Below, piece after piece: positions 35,248 to 43,565 of a stretch of DNA of 46,137 nt. How positions within the stretch are numbered: position 1 is the first letter of the stretch; each line of letters starts with the position of its first letter. The notes beneath the pieces are model-generated. The model made no database searches, was not told the origin of the DNA, and saw only the letters and a program-made list of their open reading frames with translations. Location: the NCBI GenBank assembly GCA_041574955.1, contig JBFGNS010000012.1:1-46137 (forward strand), written 5' to 3'. This DNA is from CALZJC01 sp041574955 (GTDB lineage: Bacteria > Acidobacteriota > Thermoanaerobaculia > Multivoradales > JAHEKO01). A program made the translations under genes and the position numbers.

Positions 35248-36389
35248 AACAGCTCCTGGATCTCCGCCACCCGCTGCTCGGCGTCGCGCTCGCCGATGTC
35301 CATCAGCTCGTTCAGGTAGTCGGCCTGGAACAGCAGCAGGCTGAGGAAGTCGGGGCTGGCGGTTTCGCGCGTGCCGAGGCCGCGGGTGAGGAAGCGGAAC
35401 GCTCCGGGCAGCTTGGGCTCGTAGCGCGCCGCCAGCCGGCCGAGGTCGACCGACGGCCGCAGCACCAGCAACCTGACCGGGCGCAGGTCGCCCCAGCTCT
35501 CCTCCGGCGAGGCGGTTAGCAGCCGGTTGATCCGCTCCAGCCGCTGGGCGTCGTGGTCGACCGAGTCGAGAAAGATGGCGTTGAGCAGCACGCCGGCGAT
35601 CTGCGCCGGCGGCGGGTAGCCGCGCACCGCCGGCCGGTCGGCCTCCTCCCGGCTGCGCGGGTAGCGGGTGGAGATCGCCAGCACCCGATCGGCGCCCAGG
35701 TGGACCGCCGGCGCCAGCGGGGTGAGCATGCGCACGCCGCCGTCGCCGTACCAGAAACCGGTGATGCGGACGGCTGGAAACAGCAGCGGTAGCGACGCCG
35801 ACGCCAGGACGTGGTCGACCGTCAGGCGGGTCTGCACGCCCACCCGCGTCGGCCGCTGCCACTCCTGGATGCGGCGGCCCTGAATCCAGGTCACGGTCTG
35901 GCCGGTGGCGTAGTTGAGAGTGGTGAGGGCGATGGCGTCCAGCCGGCGCCGGTCGAGGTTGGCGGCGATGCCGGCGATCTCGCCGTCCACCGGGCGCAGG
36001 CACTCCTCGAGCAGCGCGCGCAGCGGCGCGGTATCGAGCAGACCGCGGGTCTCGGGCGCGGCGGCCGTGCCGCCGGAGACCAGCCGCAGCCCCCAGCGCG
36101 CCATGCTGGCGGCCAGCGACAGGCCGCCGACGCGGAAGATCCGCTCCGGGTTGAGGCCTGCCCAGACGTCGCTCAGCTCGTCGACCGCCTGCGCCAGCGG
36201 CCCGGGGTGGGCGGCCAGGAAGGCGGCGTTGATGGCGCCGGCGGAGACGCCCGTGACGACGCTGAACCGCTTCTCCGGCATGCGTCGCGCGAGGCAGCGC
36301 AGCAGGCCGATCTGGTAGGCGGCACGGGCGCCGCCGCCGGTCAGCACCAGCGCGACGCGGCTGCCGTCCTGGGTCGAGTCGTCGGTCAT
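35241..36389 (-). CDS. Patatin-like phospholipase
   Basis: The 382-residue protein has all patatin elements: the oxyanion glycines TGGGARAAY at 17-25, nucleophile Ser49 in GVSAG, and Asp216 of the DGG dyad (YGDGGVR). Such enzymes hydrolyse lipid acyl esters. No signal peptide or membrane segment is visible, so it is probably cytoplasmic. The C-terminal extension (about 265-382) is charged and not conserved with the core. It reads convergently toward fbaB. Confidence 0.9.
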   Translation of the reverse strand: MTDDSTQDGSRVALVLTGGGARAAYQIGLLRCLARRMPEKRFSVVTGVSAGAINAAFLAAHPGPLAQAVDELSDVWAGLNPERIFRVGGLSLAASMARWGLRLVSGGTAAAPETRGLLDTAPLRALLEECLRPVDGEIAGIAANLDRRRLDAIALTTLNYATGQTVTWIQGRRIQEWQRPTRVGVQTRLTVDHVLASASLPLLFPAVRITGFWYGDGGVRMLTPLAPAVHLGADRVLAISTRYPRSREEADRPAVRGYPPPAQIAGVLLNAIFLDSVDHDAQRLERINRLLTASPEESWGDLRPVRLLVLRPSVDLGRLAARYEPKLPGAFRFLTRGLGTRETASPDFLSLLLFQADYLNELMDIGERDAEQRVAEIQELFA

Positions 36390-36476
36390 GGCGCGATCGT
36401 CGCGGCCGGGGAAACGCCCTCATTGTGGTTGCCCGGCGGCGGCCGGGTCAACCGCGGGAGGCACCGGGCGATCGGG

Positions 36477-36482
36477 TAGACT
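36477..36482 (+). promoter_or_regulatory. Putative -10 element (TAGACT)
   Basis: TAGACT ends 9 bases before ATG 36492, so a transcript starting at about 36489 would have almost no leader. No -35 was identified. Confidence 0.4.
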
Positions 36483-36491
36483 CTGCCGGTC

Positions 36492-37355
36492 ATGCGTCTG
36501 GGCGATCTCACGCTCCACCTGGTGAGCGACGGCGGCTTCCGGCTCGACGGCGGCGCGATGTTCGGCGTCGTGCCGAAGGTGCTGTGGGAGCGGCACAAGC
36601 CGGCGGACGAGCGCAACCGGATCCGCATGACGGTCAACTGCCTGCTGATCGAACGGGGCTCCGAGCTGACCCTCGTCGACACCGGGCTGGGCGACAAGCA
36701 CGACGGCAGGTTCCGCGACATGTTCGGCCTCGAGCCGGCGGACCGGCGGCTGCCGGAGGCGATCCGCCAGGCGGGCTTCGAGCTCGGCGACGTCACCCAG
36801 GTCCTGCTGACCCACCTGCACTTCGACCACTGTGGTTGGAACACACGCGAGCGCGGCGGGCGGCTGGTGCCGACCTTTCCGCGCGCCCGCTACTGGCTGG
36901 CGCGGGGCGAGGTGGAGCACGGCCGCCGGCCCAACGAGCGCGACCGCGCCAGCTACGACGCCCGCAACTGGGAGCCGCTGTTCCAGGCGGGTGTGGTCGA
37001 GCTGTTCGACGACCGGGCGGAGCCGATGGCCGGCGTCACCGCGGTCAAGGCGCCGGGCCACAACGCCGACATGTGCATCGTGCTGCTCGACGGCGGGCCG
37101 GCCGAGCGCGGCGTCTTCTGGGCTGACCTGGTGCCGACCGCGGCCCACCTGCCGTACCCGTGGGTGATGGGCTACGACCTGTACCCGCTCGACACCATGC
37201 GCAACAAGCAGCGCTGGCTGCCGCGTGCCTGCGACGAGGGCTGGCTGTGCGTCTTCGAGCACGACCCGGAGCTGCCGCTGGCCCGGCTGCGCGAGGACAG
37301 GCCGGGCCGGTACGCAGCCGTACCGCTCGCCGAGGGCGCGCCGGTGGCGCCATGA
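36492..37355 (+). CDS. Metallo-beta-lactamase-fold hydrolase
   Basis: The 287-residue protein has the MBL metal motif H108-L-H110-F-D112-H113, an earlier Asp in LVDTGLGD and later His residues in KAPGHN and FEHD consistent with a dinuclear metal site. It resembles the YtnP/quorum-quenching-type and general MBL hydrolases; the substrate (lactone, phosphoester or other) cannot be read. Its 3' end is 13 bases from the dihydrolipoyl dehydrogenase gene, but the pathway link is not evident. Confidence 0.88.
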   Translation: MRLGDLTLHLVSDGGFRLDGGAMFGVVPKVLWERHKPADERNRIRMTVNCLLIERGSELTLVDTGLGDKHDGRFRDMFGLEPADRRLPEAIRQAGFELGDVTQVLLTHLHFDHCGWNTRERGGRLVPTFPRARYWLARGEVEHGRRPNERDRASYDARNWEPLFQAGVVELFDDRAEPMAGVTAVKAPGHNADMCIVLLDGGPAERGVFWADLVPTAAHLPYPWVMGYDLYPLDTMRNKQRWLPRACDEGWLCVFEHDPELPLARLREDRPGRYAAVPLAEGAPVAP

Positions 37356-37368
37356 AGCGGAGAGGCGG

Positions 37369-38763
37369 ATGAGCGAAGAGCGCGATCTGATCATCATCGG
37401 CAGCGGTCCGGGCGGCTACGTCGCCGCCATCCGAGCGGCCCAGCTCGGCATGCGGGTGGCGGTGATCGAGAAGGACCCCAAGTTCGGCGGCACCTGCCTG
37501 CACCGCGGCTGCATCCCCACCAAGGCCCTGCTGCACACTGCCGGTCTGCTCGACAGCGTGCGGCGCGCCGAGGAGTTCGGCGTGACGGTGGGCGAGGCCG
37601 GTCTCGACCTCGAGCGCGCCCACGGCTACAAGAACCGCGTCGTGGACAAGAACGCCAAGGGCATCGAGTACCTGTTCAAGAAGAACGAGGTCGAGGGCAT
37701 CCACGGCCGCGGCTGGCTGCTGGGCGCGCACGACGTCGCGGTCGAGAGCGGCGACGGCACCGCCACCTACCACGCCAAGAACATCCTCATCGCCACCGGC
37801 TCGGTGCCGCGCGAGCTGCCGGTGGCGGCGACCGACGGCGAGCGCATCCTCAACTCGGACCAGATCCTCCAGCTCGGGCGGGTGCCCGAGTCGCTGGTGG
37901 TGCTGGGTGCGGGCGCGGTGGGCACCGAGTTCGCCTCGATCTTCGCCGCCTTCGGCGCCCAGGTGACGCTGGTCGAGATGCTGCCGCGGCTGCTACCGAT
38001 CGAGGACGAGGAGGTGTCGAAGGAGCTCGAGCGGGCGTTCCGCAAGCGTGGCATCAAGAGCCTCACCGGCACCAGGCTGGCGGGCGTCGAGCGCGGCGAC
38101 GGCGGCCTGCGGATCGCGCTCGAGGGCGACGGCGGCGAGACCGAGCTGGCGGCCGAGATGCTGCTGGTGGCGGTCGGCCGTGCGCCGGTGACCGGTGAGC
38201 TGGGGCTGGAGGACACCGGCGTCGAGACCGACAAGGGCTACGTGGTGGTCGACGAGTTCATGCGCACCTCGGTGCCCCACGTCTACGCCATCGGCGACGT
38301 GGTGAACACCCCCTGGCTGGCGCACGTGGCGTCGGCGGAGGGCATCCTGGCGGTGGAGCACATGGCGGGCCAGGCGAAGCGCGGCCTCGACTACGACCAG
38401 GTGCCGTCGGTCACCTACTGCGACCCGGAGGTCGGCAGCGTCGGCCTCACCGAGGCGGAAGCGCGCGAGCGCGGCTACGAGGTGGCGACCGGCAAGTTCC
38501 CATTCTCGGCCCTCGCCAAGGCGGCGATCGAGGGCAAGACCGAGGGCTTCGTCAAAGTGGTGCGCGAGACCCGCTACGACCAGCTGCTGGGCGTGCACAT
38601 CATCGGCCTGCACGCCACCGATCTGATCGCCGAGGCGTGCGTGGCGCTGCGCGTCGAGTCGACCACCGAGGAGCTGTTCCGTACCATCCACGCGCATCCG
38701 ACGCTGTCCGAGGCGATGGCCGAGGCGGCCCACGCCGCGGTCGGCCATGCCATCCACATCTGA
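37369..38763 (+). CDS. lpdA: Dihydrolipoyl dehydrogenase (E3)
   Basis: The 464-residue flavoprotein has the FAD-binding GSGPGGYVAA, the redox disulfide C43-x4-C48 in GGTCLHRGCIPTK, the NAD-binding VLGAGAVGTEF, and the dimer-interface HAHPTLSEA. It reoxidises dihydrolipoamide of 2-oxoacid dehydrogenase complexes. The ATG at 37369 follows AGAGGCGG. The E2 gene follows 124 bases later with its own leader, and lipB is also close by, forming a lipoate-related cluster; no E1 gene is seen here. Confidence 0.95.
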   Translation: MSEERDLIIIGSGPGGYVAAIRAAQLGMRVAVIEKDPKFGGTCLHRGCIPTKALLHTAGLLDSVRRAEEFGVTVGEAGLDLERAHGYKNRVVDKNAKGIEYLFKKNEVEGIHGRGWLLGAHDVAVESGDGTATYHAKNILIATGSVPRELPVAATDGERILNSDQILQLGRVPESLVVLGAGAVGTEFASIFAAFGAQVTLVEMLPRLLPIEDEEVSKELERAFRKRGIKSLTGTRLAGVERGDGGLRIALEGDGGETELAAEMLLVAVGRAPVTGELGLEDTGVETDKGYVVVDEFMRTSVPHVYAIGDVVNTPWLAHVASAEGILAVEHMAGQAKRGLDYDQVPSVTYCDPEVGSVGLTEAEARERGYEVATGKFPFSALAKAAIEGKTEGFVKVVRETRYDQLLGVHIIGLHATDLIAEACVALRVESTTEELFRTIHAHPTLSEAMAEAAHAAVGHAIHI

Positions 38764-38887
38764 CGGGCCGGGACCAGCGGGCGGCGCCCGCCGAGTGGGC
38801 CGACCCGCCACCTGCTACCGTTGACCCCCCGGCGCAACGGCGTTCGGACACGCTAGACGACAGGCGAGACAAGGAGCGAGAGACACG

Positions 38888-40309
38888 ATGGCCACCGACG
38901 TGATCATGCCGCAGATGGGCGAGTCGATCGCCGAAGGGACGATCACCAGATGGCTGGTCAAGGTCGGCGACAAGGTGGAGCGCGACCAGCCGCTGTTCGA
39001 GATCTCGACCGACAAGGTCGACGCCGAGATACCCAGCCCGGCCTCGGGCGTACTGCTCGAGGTGATGCATGAGGAGGGCGCCACTGTCGAGGTGAACCAG
39101 CTGGTGGCGCGCATCGGCGCGGAGGGCGAGAAGCCGGCTGCCGGGGAGCCGGCCGAGGCCGAGACGGCCGCGGAGGCGCCGTCGGAGGCCGCCGCCGAGC
39201 CGGCCGCTGAGCAGCCGGCGGCGGACGAGCAGCCGAGCGGCGAGCGGGCCGCCGCCGAGCGCGAGGCGGTGGGCGAGCCGCGGGAGCCGGCAGAGGAGGA
39301 GTCCGACGAGGCCGAGCGGGTGCGCCGGTTCTCGAGCCCGGTGGTGCGCAAGATGGCCGCCGAGCACGGGGTCGACCTCTCCCGGGTCGAGGGCACCGGC
39401 ATCCACGGCCGCGTCACCCGGCGGGATCTGGAGGCCCATCTGGAGGGCGAGGGGCGCCAGCCGGAGGCGCGCGAGCCCGAGGCCGCGCCCCACCAGCCGG
39501 CCGCGGCCGAGCGCCAGCCGGCGACCGCGGTGCCCGCCGCCGCCAAGCGGCAGCCGGGCGAGTTCCACGTGCCGGCCTACACGGCTGGTGAGAACGTCGA
39601 GATCGAGCCGATGTCGCGCATCCGGCAGATCACCGCCGCCCACATGCGCTACTCGAAGGACACCTCGGCGCACGTCACCACCGTCTTCCACATCGACATG
39701 TCGCGCGTAGCGCGGGTGCGGCAGCGGGCCAAGGCCGGCTTCCACAAGGCGCACGGCACCAAGCTCACCTTCATGCCGTTCATCTTCAAGGCGGTGGCGG
39801 CGGCGCTCAAGGCCCACCCCAAGCTCAACGCGGCGATCGATGGCACCGACATCGTCTACAAAAAGGACATCAACCTCGGCATGGCGGTGGCGCTCGACTG
39901 GGGCCTGCTGGTGCCGGTGATCCGCAACGCCGACCAGCTCAACCTGGTGGGTCTGGCCAAGGCGGCCAACGACCTCGCCGAGCGGGCGCGCGCCAAGAAA
40001 CTCAAGCCCGAGGAGATCCAGGGCGGCACCTTCACTGTCACCAATCCGGGCGTCTTCGGCACCCTGTTCGGCACGCCGATCATCAACCAGCCGCAGGTGG
40101 CGATCCTCGGCATCGGCACCATCGAGAAGCGGCCGGTGGTGACCACCGACGCCGACGGCAACGACACCATCGCCATCAAGACCATGTCGTACTTCGGCAT
40201 CAGCTACGACCACCGCCTGGTCGACGGCGCCGACGCCGACCACTTCATGAACGCGGTCAAGAAGGCGCTGGCCGAGGAGAGCTGGAGCGAGCTCGAGGCG
40301 TTCGGCTAG
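38888..40309 (+). CDS. 2-oxoacid dehydrogenase E2 (dihydrolipoyl acyltransferase)
   Basis: The 473-residue protein is built as lipoyl domain (residues 1-77, with lipoyl-lysine Lys43 in STDKVDAE), an acidic Ala/Glu/Pro linker (about 80-140), an E3-binding domain (about 146-182, SSPVVRKMAAEHGVDL and GRVTRRDLEAHL), a second linker, and a catalytic domain (about 240-473) with H442 and D446 of HRLVDG. Whether it belongs to the pyruvate, 2-oxoglutarate or branched-chain complex cannot be decided here. AAGGAG at 38871-38876 is the ribosome-binding site. The 124-base gap before it also contains a TTGACC and a possible -10 TACCGT. Confidence 0.93.
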   Translation: MATDVIMPQMGESIAEGTITRWLVKVGDKVERDQPLFEISTDKVDAEIPSPASGVLLEVMHEEGATVEVNQLVARIGAEGEKPAAGEPAEAETAAEAPSEAAAEPAAEQPAADEQPSGERAAAEREAVGEPREPAEEESDEAERVRRFSSPVVRKMAAEHGVDLSRVEGTGIHGRVTRRDLEAHLEGEGRQPEAREPEAAPHQPAAAERQPATAVPAAAKRQPGEFHVPAYTAGENVEIEPMSRIRQITAAHMRYSKDTSAHVTTVFHIDMSRVARVRQRAKAGFHKAHGTKLTFMPFIFKAVAAALKAHPKLNAAIDGTDIVYKKDINLGMAVALDWGLLVPVIRNADQLNLVGLAKAANDLAERARAKKLKPEEIQGGTFTVTNPGVFGTLFGTPIINQPQVAILGIGTIEKRPVVTTDADGNDTIAIKTMSYFGISYDHRLVDGADADHFMNAVKKALAEESWSELEAFG

Positions 40310-40372
40310 GCGCCGGCCGAGGCGCGCAGCCGTCCCACCGGCCGCCTCGCGGGCGCCGGCCGCGAAGCCGGC

Positions 40373-40918
40373 CTAGGCCCGCTCGCCGTCGCGCCGCCGC
40401 AGGCGGCCGACCAGGCCGTTGGCCACCAGGCGGCTGGCCAGCGCCGCCAGGCACCGGCCGAGCGTCTTGTGAATGCCGGACGGCCTGTAGCCCATCCGCC
40501 GGGCGGCCTCGGGCAGCGCGCAGCCCTGGGCGTAACGCAGCCGCAGCAGCTCCTGGCAGCGCCCCGAGATCTGCTCCAGGGCGGCCTCGAGGTCGTGGCG
40601 GAACTCGATACGCTGCTGGCCGGTGGTGCCTGGCTCGGCAACCTCCTCGAGCAGCGCGGCGTCCATCGAGGTGGTGAAGCTCCGGCGCCGTTCGCGCCAG
40701 TAGGCGCGGCAGCGGTTGCGTACCGTGCCGATCAGCCACTTCTCGGCGTCGCCGACCGAATCCTGCTTGTACAGGTAGGCCAGCAGGCTCTGCTGGATGA
40801 GGTCTTCAGCGTCCTGGTACGGGATGCGGTGGCCGGCAAGGATCGCCCGCAGCCGAGGCTGGAGCCGGGTCAGCAGCTCCTCCAGCGCTCGCTCGCGAGC
40901 TGGGCGTAGCTGATTCAT
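40373..40918 (-). CDS. ECF-like sigma-70 family RNA polymerase sigma factor
   Basis: The 181-residue protein has sigma region 2 (PYQDAEDLIQQSLLAYLYKQ, then WLIGTVRNRCRAYWRERRR) and a region 4 helix-turn-helix near residues 135-170 (CALPEAARRMGYRPSGIHKTL). No region 1.1 or 3 is present, so it is an alternative factor of ECF type. No anti-sigma gene adjoins it. Its start is back-to-back with lipB across a gap holding promoters for both directions. Confidence 0.85.
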   Translation of the reverse strand: MNQLRPARERALEELLTRLQPRLRAILAGHRIPYQDAEDLIQQSLLAYLYKQDSVGDAEKWLIGTVRNRCRAYWRERRRSFTTSMDAALLEEVAEPGTTGQQRIEFRHDLEAALEQISGRCQELLRLRYAQGCALPEAARRMGYRPSGIHKTLGRCLAALASRLVANGLVGRLRRRDGERA

Positions 40919-40929
40919 GTCAACCGACC

Positions 40930-40958
40930 TTCGACAACTTCGCTTTTCAGTCTACCAT
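40930..40958 (+). promoter_or_regulatory. lipB promoter (TTCGAC-17-TACCAT) overlapping a minus-strand -10
   Basis: TTCGAC (40930-40935) and TACCAT (40953-40958) are 17 bases apart; the predicted start falls at about 40965, on the proposed lipB GTG. On the minus strand TAGACT (complement of 40949-40954) lies inside the same 10 bases and could serve the sigma factor gene, with its start about 24 bases before that ATG. Confidence 0.55.
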
Positions 40959-40964
40959 CCCGGT

Positions 40965-41654
40965 GTGAGCGAGACGGTGCACGCCGCGCGCACGCTGCGC
41001 TGGGGCTACCTGGGCCGGGTCGGCTACCGCCGCGCCGACGCGTTGCAGCGCGAGCTGCGGGATCTGCTGCGGCGGGGCGAGGGCGACGAGCACCTGCTGC
41101 TGCTCGAGCACCCCCACGTCTACACCCTCGGGCGCAGCGCGCGGGCCGCCGACGTGCGCGCGCCGGCGCGCTGGCTGAGCGAGCGCGGCGTGACCGTGGA
41201 AGAGTCGGACCGCGGCGGTCAGGTGACCTACCACGGCCCGGGTCAGCTGGTCGGCTACCCGATCCTCGATCTGAGCCCCGACCGGCGCGACGTACGCCGC
41301 TACGTCCGGGACCTGCAGCAGGTGCTGGTACTGACGCTCGCCGACCTGGGCGTCGTCGCTGCCGCCGGCGGCCGCCAGGAAGAGGTCGGGGTGTGGGTGG
41401 AGGGCGCCAAGATCGCTTCGATCGGCGTCCACCTCAGCCGCTGGCTGACCACCCACGGATTCGCCCTCAACCTGACCACCGACCTGTCGTACTTCGGCGG
41501 CATCGTGCCGTGCGGGTTGGAAGGCGTGCGCATGACCTCGGTCGAGGCGCTGACCGGCGAGCGGCCGGAGCTGGCGGGGGTGGCGGAGGCGTGCGCCGGT
41601 CATCTGGCGGCGGTCTTCGGCCGGCGCCTGGCGCCGTTGGCGCAGGCCGGGTGA
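40965..41654 (+). CDS. lipB: Octanoyl-[acyl carrier protein] transferase
   Basis: The 229-residue protein transfers octanoyl from ACP to lipoyl domains, the first step of lipoate synthesis, and would supply the E2 protein encoded just upstream. Active-site Cys183 (GIVPCGL) and Lys149 (GAKIAS) are present, with RGGQVTYHGPGQL binding the acyl group. GTG 40965 fits the family's N terminus and the promoter start; an ATG at 40917 would add 16 residues and sit in the promoter, so it is less likely. Confidence 0.92.
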   Translation: MSETVHAARTLRWGYLGRVGYRRADALQRELRDLLRRGEGDEHLLLLEHPHVYTLGRSARAADVRAPARWLSERGVTVEESDRGGQVTYHGPGQLVGYPILDLSPDRRDVRRYVRDLQQVLVLTLADLGVVAAAGGRQEEVGVWVEGAKIASIGVHLSRWLTTHGFALNLTTDLSYFGGIVPCGLEGVRMTSVEALTGERPELAGVAEACAGHLAAVFGRRLAPLAQAG

Positions 41655-41661
41655 CGGCGCC

Positions 41662-42084
41662 GTGCCGTACCGTCCGCTCGACCACACCGCCGATCTCGGC
41701 GTCGAGGTCTGGGCCGGCAGCCTCGAGGAGCTGTTCGGCGAGAGCCTGCGCGCGCTCACCGACTGCATCACCGAGGTCGAGCGCGTCGAGCCGCGCCGCG
41801 CCTGGCCGGTGCGGTTGGCGGCGCCCGACCTCGAACAGCTGCTGGTCGAGTGGCTGAGCGAGGCGCTCTACCTGTTCGACGCGCGGGATCTCCTGGCGTC
41901 CGGCGCGCGGCTCGAGATCACAGCCGGCGGGGAGCGGTGCGAGCTGGAGGGGGAGTTGTTGGGCGAGCCGCGCGACGCCCGCCGCCACCCGCTTAAGGTG
42001 CCGCTCAAGGCGGTCACCTACCACGGCCTCGAGGTGGTGCGTGCCGGCGGCGGCTGGCGGGCGACACTGATCTTCGACATCTGA
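41662..42084 (+). CDS. Archease
   Basis: The 140-residue protein fits the archease family: YRPLDHTADLGVEVWAGSLEELF at the N terminus, an acidic core (LEQLLVEWLSEALYLFD), and the conserved closing PLKAVTYHGLEV. Archease activates the RNA ligase RtcB by speeding its GMP-charging and allowing multiple turnovers. The gene ends 47 bases before rtcB, in keeping with this partnership. GTG 41662 starts the conserved N terminus. Confidence 0.93.
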   Translation: MPYRPLDHTADLGVEVWAGSLEELFGESLRALTDCITEVERVEPRRAWPVRLAAPDLEQLLVEWLSEALYLFDARDLLASGARLEITAGGERCELEGELLGEPRDARRHPLKVPLKAVTYHGLEVVRAGGGWRATLIFDI

Positions 42085-42103
42085 GCCCGGCGGCCGACTC
42101 CGA

Positions 42104-42127
42104 TAGGGTAGAGACCGAAGGGAGGAG
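42104..42127 (+). promoter_or_regulatory. Putative -10 (TAGGGT) and ribosome-binding site of rtcB
   Basis: TAGGGT at 42104-42109 and GGGAGGAG at 42120-42127, four bases before ATG 42132. No convincing -35 element is present, so the promoter is tentative; co-transcription with archease is equally possible. Confidence 0.4.
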
Positions 42128-42131
42128 TCCG

Positions 42132-43565
42132 ATGAAGCTCGAGAGAGTCGACGACACCCGCTGGCGGCTGCCGCGCGAGGGCAAGATGCGGGTGGACGGC
42201 ATCGTGTATGCCGACGACAAGCTGATGGCCCAGATCCGGCACGACCGCGCGCTCGAGCAGGTGGCCAACGTCGCCCATCTGCCGGGCATCCTCGGCGCCT
42301 CGCTGGCCATGCCCGACATCCACTGGGGCTACGGCTTTCCGATCGGCGGGGTGGCGGCGATGGACGCCGACGACGGCGTGGTGTCGCCCGGTGGCGTCGG
42401 CTACGACATCAACTGAGGGGTCCGCCTGCTGCGCTCAGGTCTGAGCCGCGACGACCTCCAACCCCGGCTGCGCCAGGTGGTAGCAGCCCTGTACGACAAC
42501 ATTCCGACCGGCGTCGGCCGCGGCCGTCGCGACCTGCGGCTCGGCAGGCGGGAGCTCGCCGGCGTGCTGCGCAAGGGGGCGGCCTGGGCGGTGGAGCGCG
42601 GCCTCGGCTCGGCGCGCGACCTGGAGTTCATCGAGGAGGGCGGCCGGCTGGAGGGCGCCGAGCCCAAGGAGGTGTCGGAGCGCGCCTACGAGCGCGGCGG
42701 GGCCCAGCTCGGCACGCTGGGCTCGGGTAACCACTTCGCCGAGATCCAGTACGTCGACCAGGTCCTCGACCCGGTGGCGGCGACCGCTCTCGGGCTGGCC
42801 GCCGGCCAGGTCACCATCACTATCCACTCGGGCTCGCGCGGCCTGGGGCACCAGGTCTGTAGCGACCACCTCAAGACCATGCTGCGGGCCGCCGAGCGGT
42901 ACGGCATCGAGCTGCCCGACCGGCAGCTGTGCTGCGCGCCGCTCGGCTCGCCAGAGGGGCGGCGGTATCTGGCGGCGATGGCGGCGGCGGCCAACTACGC
43001 CTTCGCCAACCGCCAGGTGATGACCCACTGGGTGCGGGAGAGCTTCGCTTCCGCCCTCGCCGACGGCGCGGCGGCGGGCATCGAGGTGGTCTACGACGTC
43101 TGCCACAACATCGCCAAGTTCGAGACCTTCGAGCTCGAGGGTCGGCGAGTACGCGCCTGCGTGCACCGCAAGGGCGCCACCCGCGCCTACCCGCCGGGTC
43201 ACCCGCAGACGCCGCGGCCGTACCGGCAGGTCGGGCAGCCGGTGCTGATCCCGGGCGACATGGGGCGGTACTCGTACGTGCTGGTGGGAACCGAAAAGGC
43301 CTACCGCGACACCTTCGGCTCGACGTGTCACGGCGCCGGCCGCCGCATGAGCCGCCACCAGGCCAAGAAGGCGGCGCGCGGTCGCGACCTGCGGCGCGAG
43401 CTCGAGGAGCGCGGTGTGGTGGTCATGGCCGCCGGCATGCGCACCATCGCCGAGGAGATGCCCGAGGCCTACAAGGACGTAGCCGAAGTGGTGGACGTGG
43501 TGGAGCGCGCCGGCATCAGCCGGACGGTGGCCAGGCTGCGGCCGATCGGAGTGATCAAGGGGTGA
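42132..43565 (+). CDS. rtcB: RNA-splicing ligase RtcB, selenocysteine-containing
   Basis: Read through the TGA at 42414-42416 the frame runs from ATG 42132 to TGA 43563-43565, giving 477 residues with Sec at 95. The TGA sits in GGVGYDIN-U-GVRLL, exactly where every RtcB I know of has the catalytic Cys that, with the preceding Asp, binds Mn2+. Other RtcB motifs are intact: MPDIHWGYGFPIGG, GSGNHFAE, HSGSRGLGHQ, DVCHN and the guanylated His in STCHGAGRRMSRHQ. RtcB joins 3'-phosphate or cyclic-phosphate RNA ends to 5'-OH ends using GTP. A SECIS-like hairpin follows the UGA. A truncated pseudogene is unlikely given the full conserved 3' half. Confidence 0.93.
42414..42449 (+). promoter_or_regulatory. 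UGA (Sec) codon with bacterial SECIS-like hairpin in rtcB
   Basis: GCTCA (42433-42437) and TGAGC (42442-42446) flank the loop GGTC, extendable by GC (42431-42432) and GC (42448-42449) around one bulged C. The first loop G, 42438, lies 22 bases after the UGA. The AGGUCU at the stem tip is the same as in the E. coli fdhF SECIS recognised by SelB. Confidence 0.85.

Noticed and set aside
36421..36491. A full -35/-10 promoter before the MBL gene
   Set aside because: Only the -10-like TAGACT is convincing; GTCAAC upstream is at the wrong distance.
40917..40964. ATG 40917 as the lipB start
   Set aside because: It lies within the predicted promoter and overlaps the opposite gene's start; GTG 40965 fits the family length. 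Not excluded.
42132..43565. Truncated rtcB plus separate downstream ORF
   Set aside because: Same frame, stop at the invariant Cys codon, all later RtcB motifs intact and no start signal for the second half.
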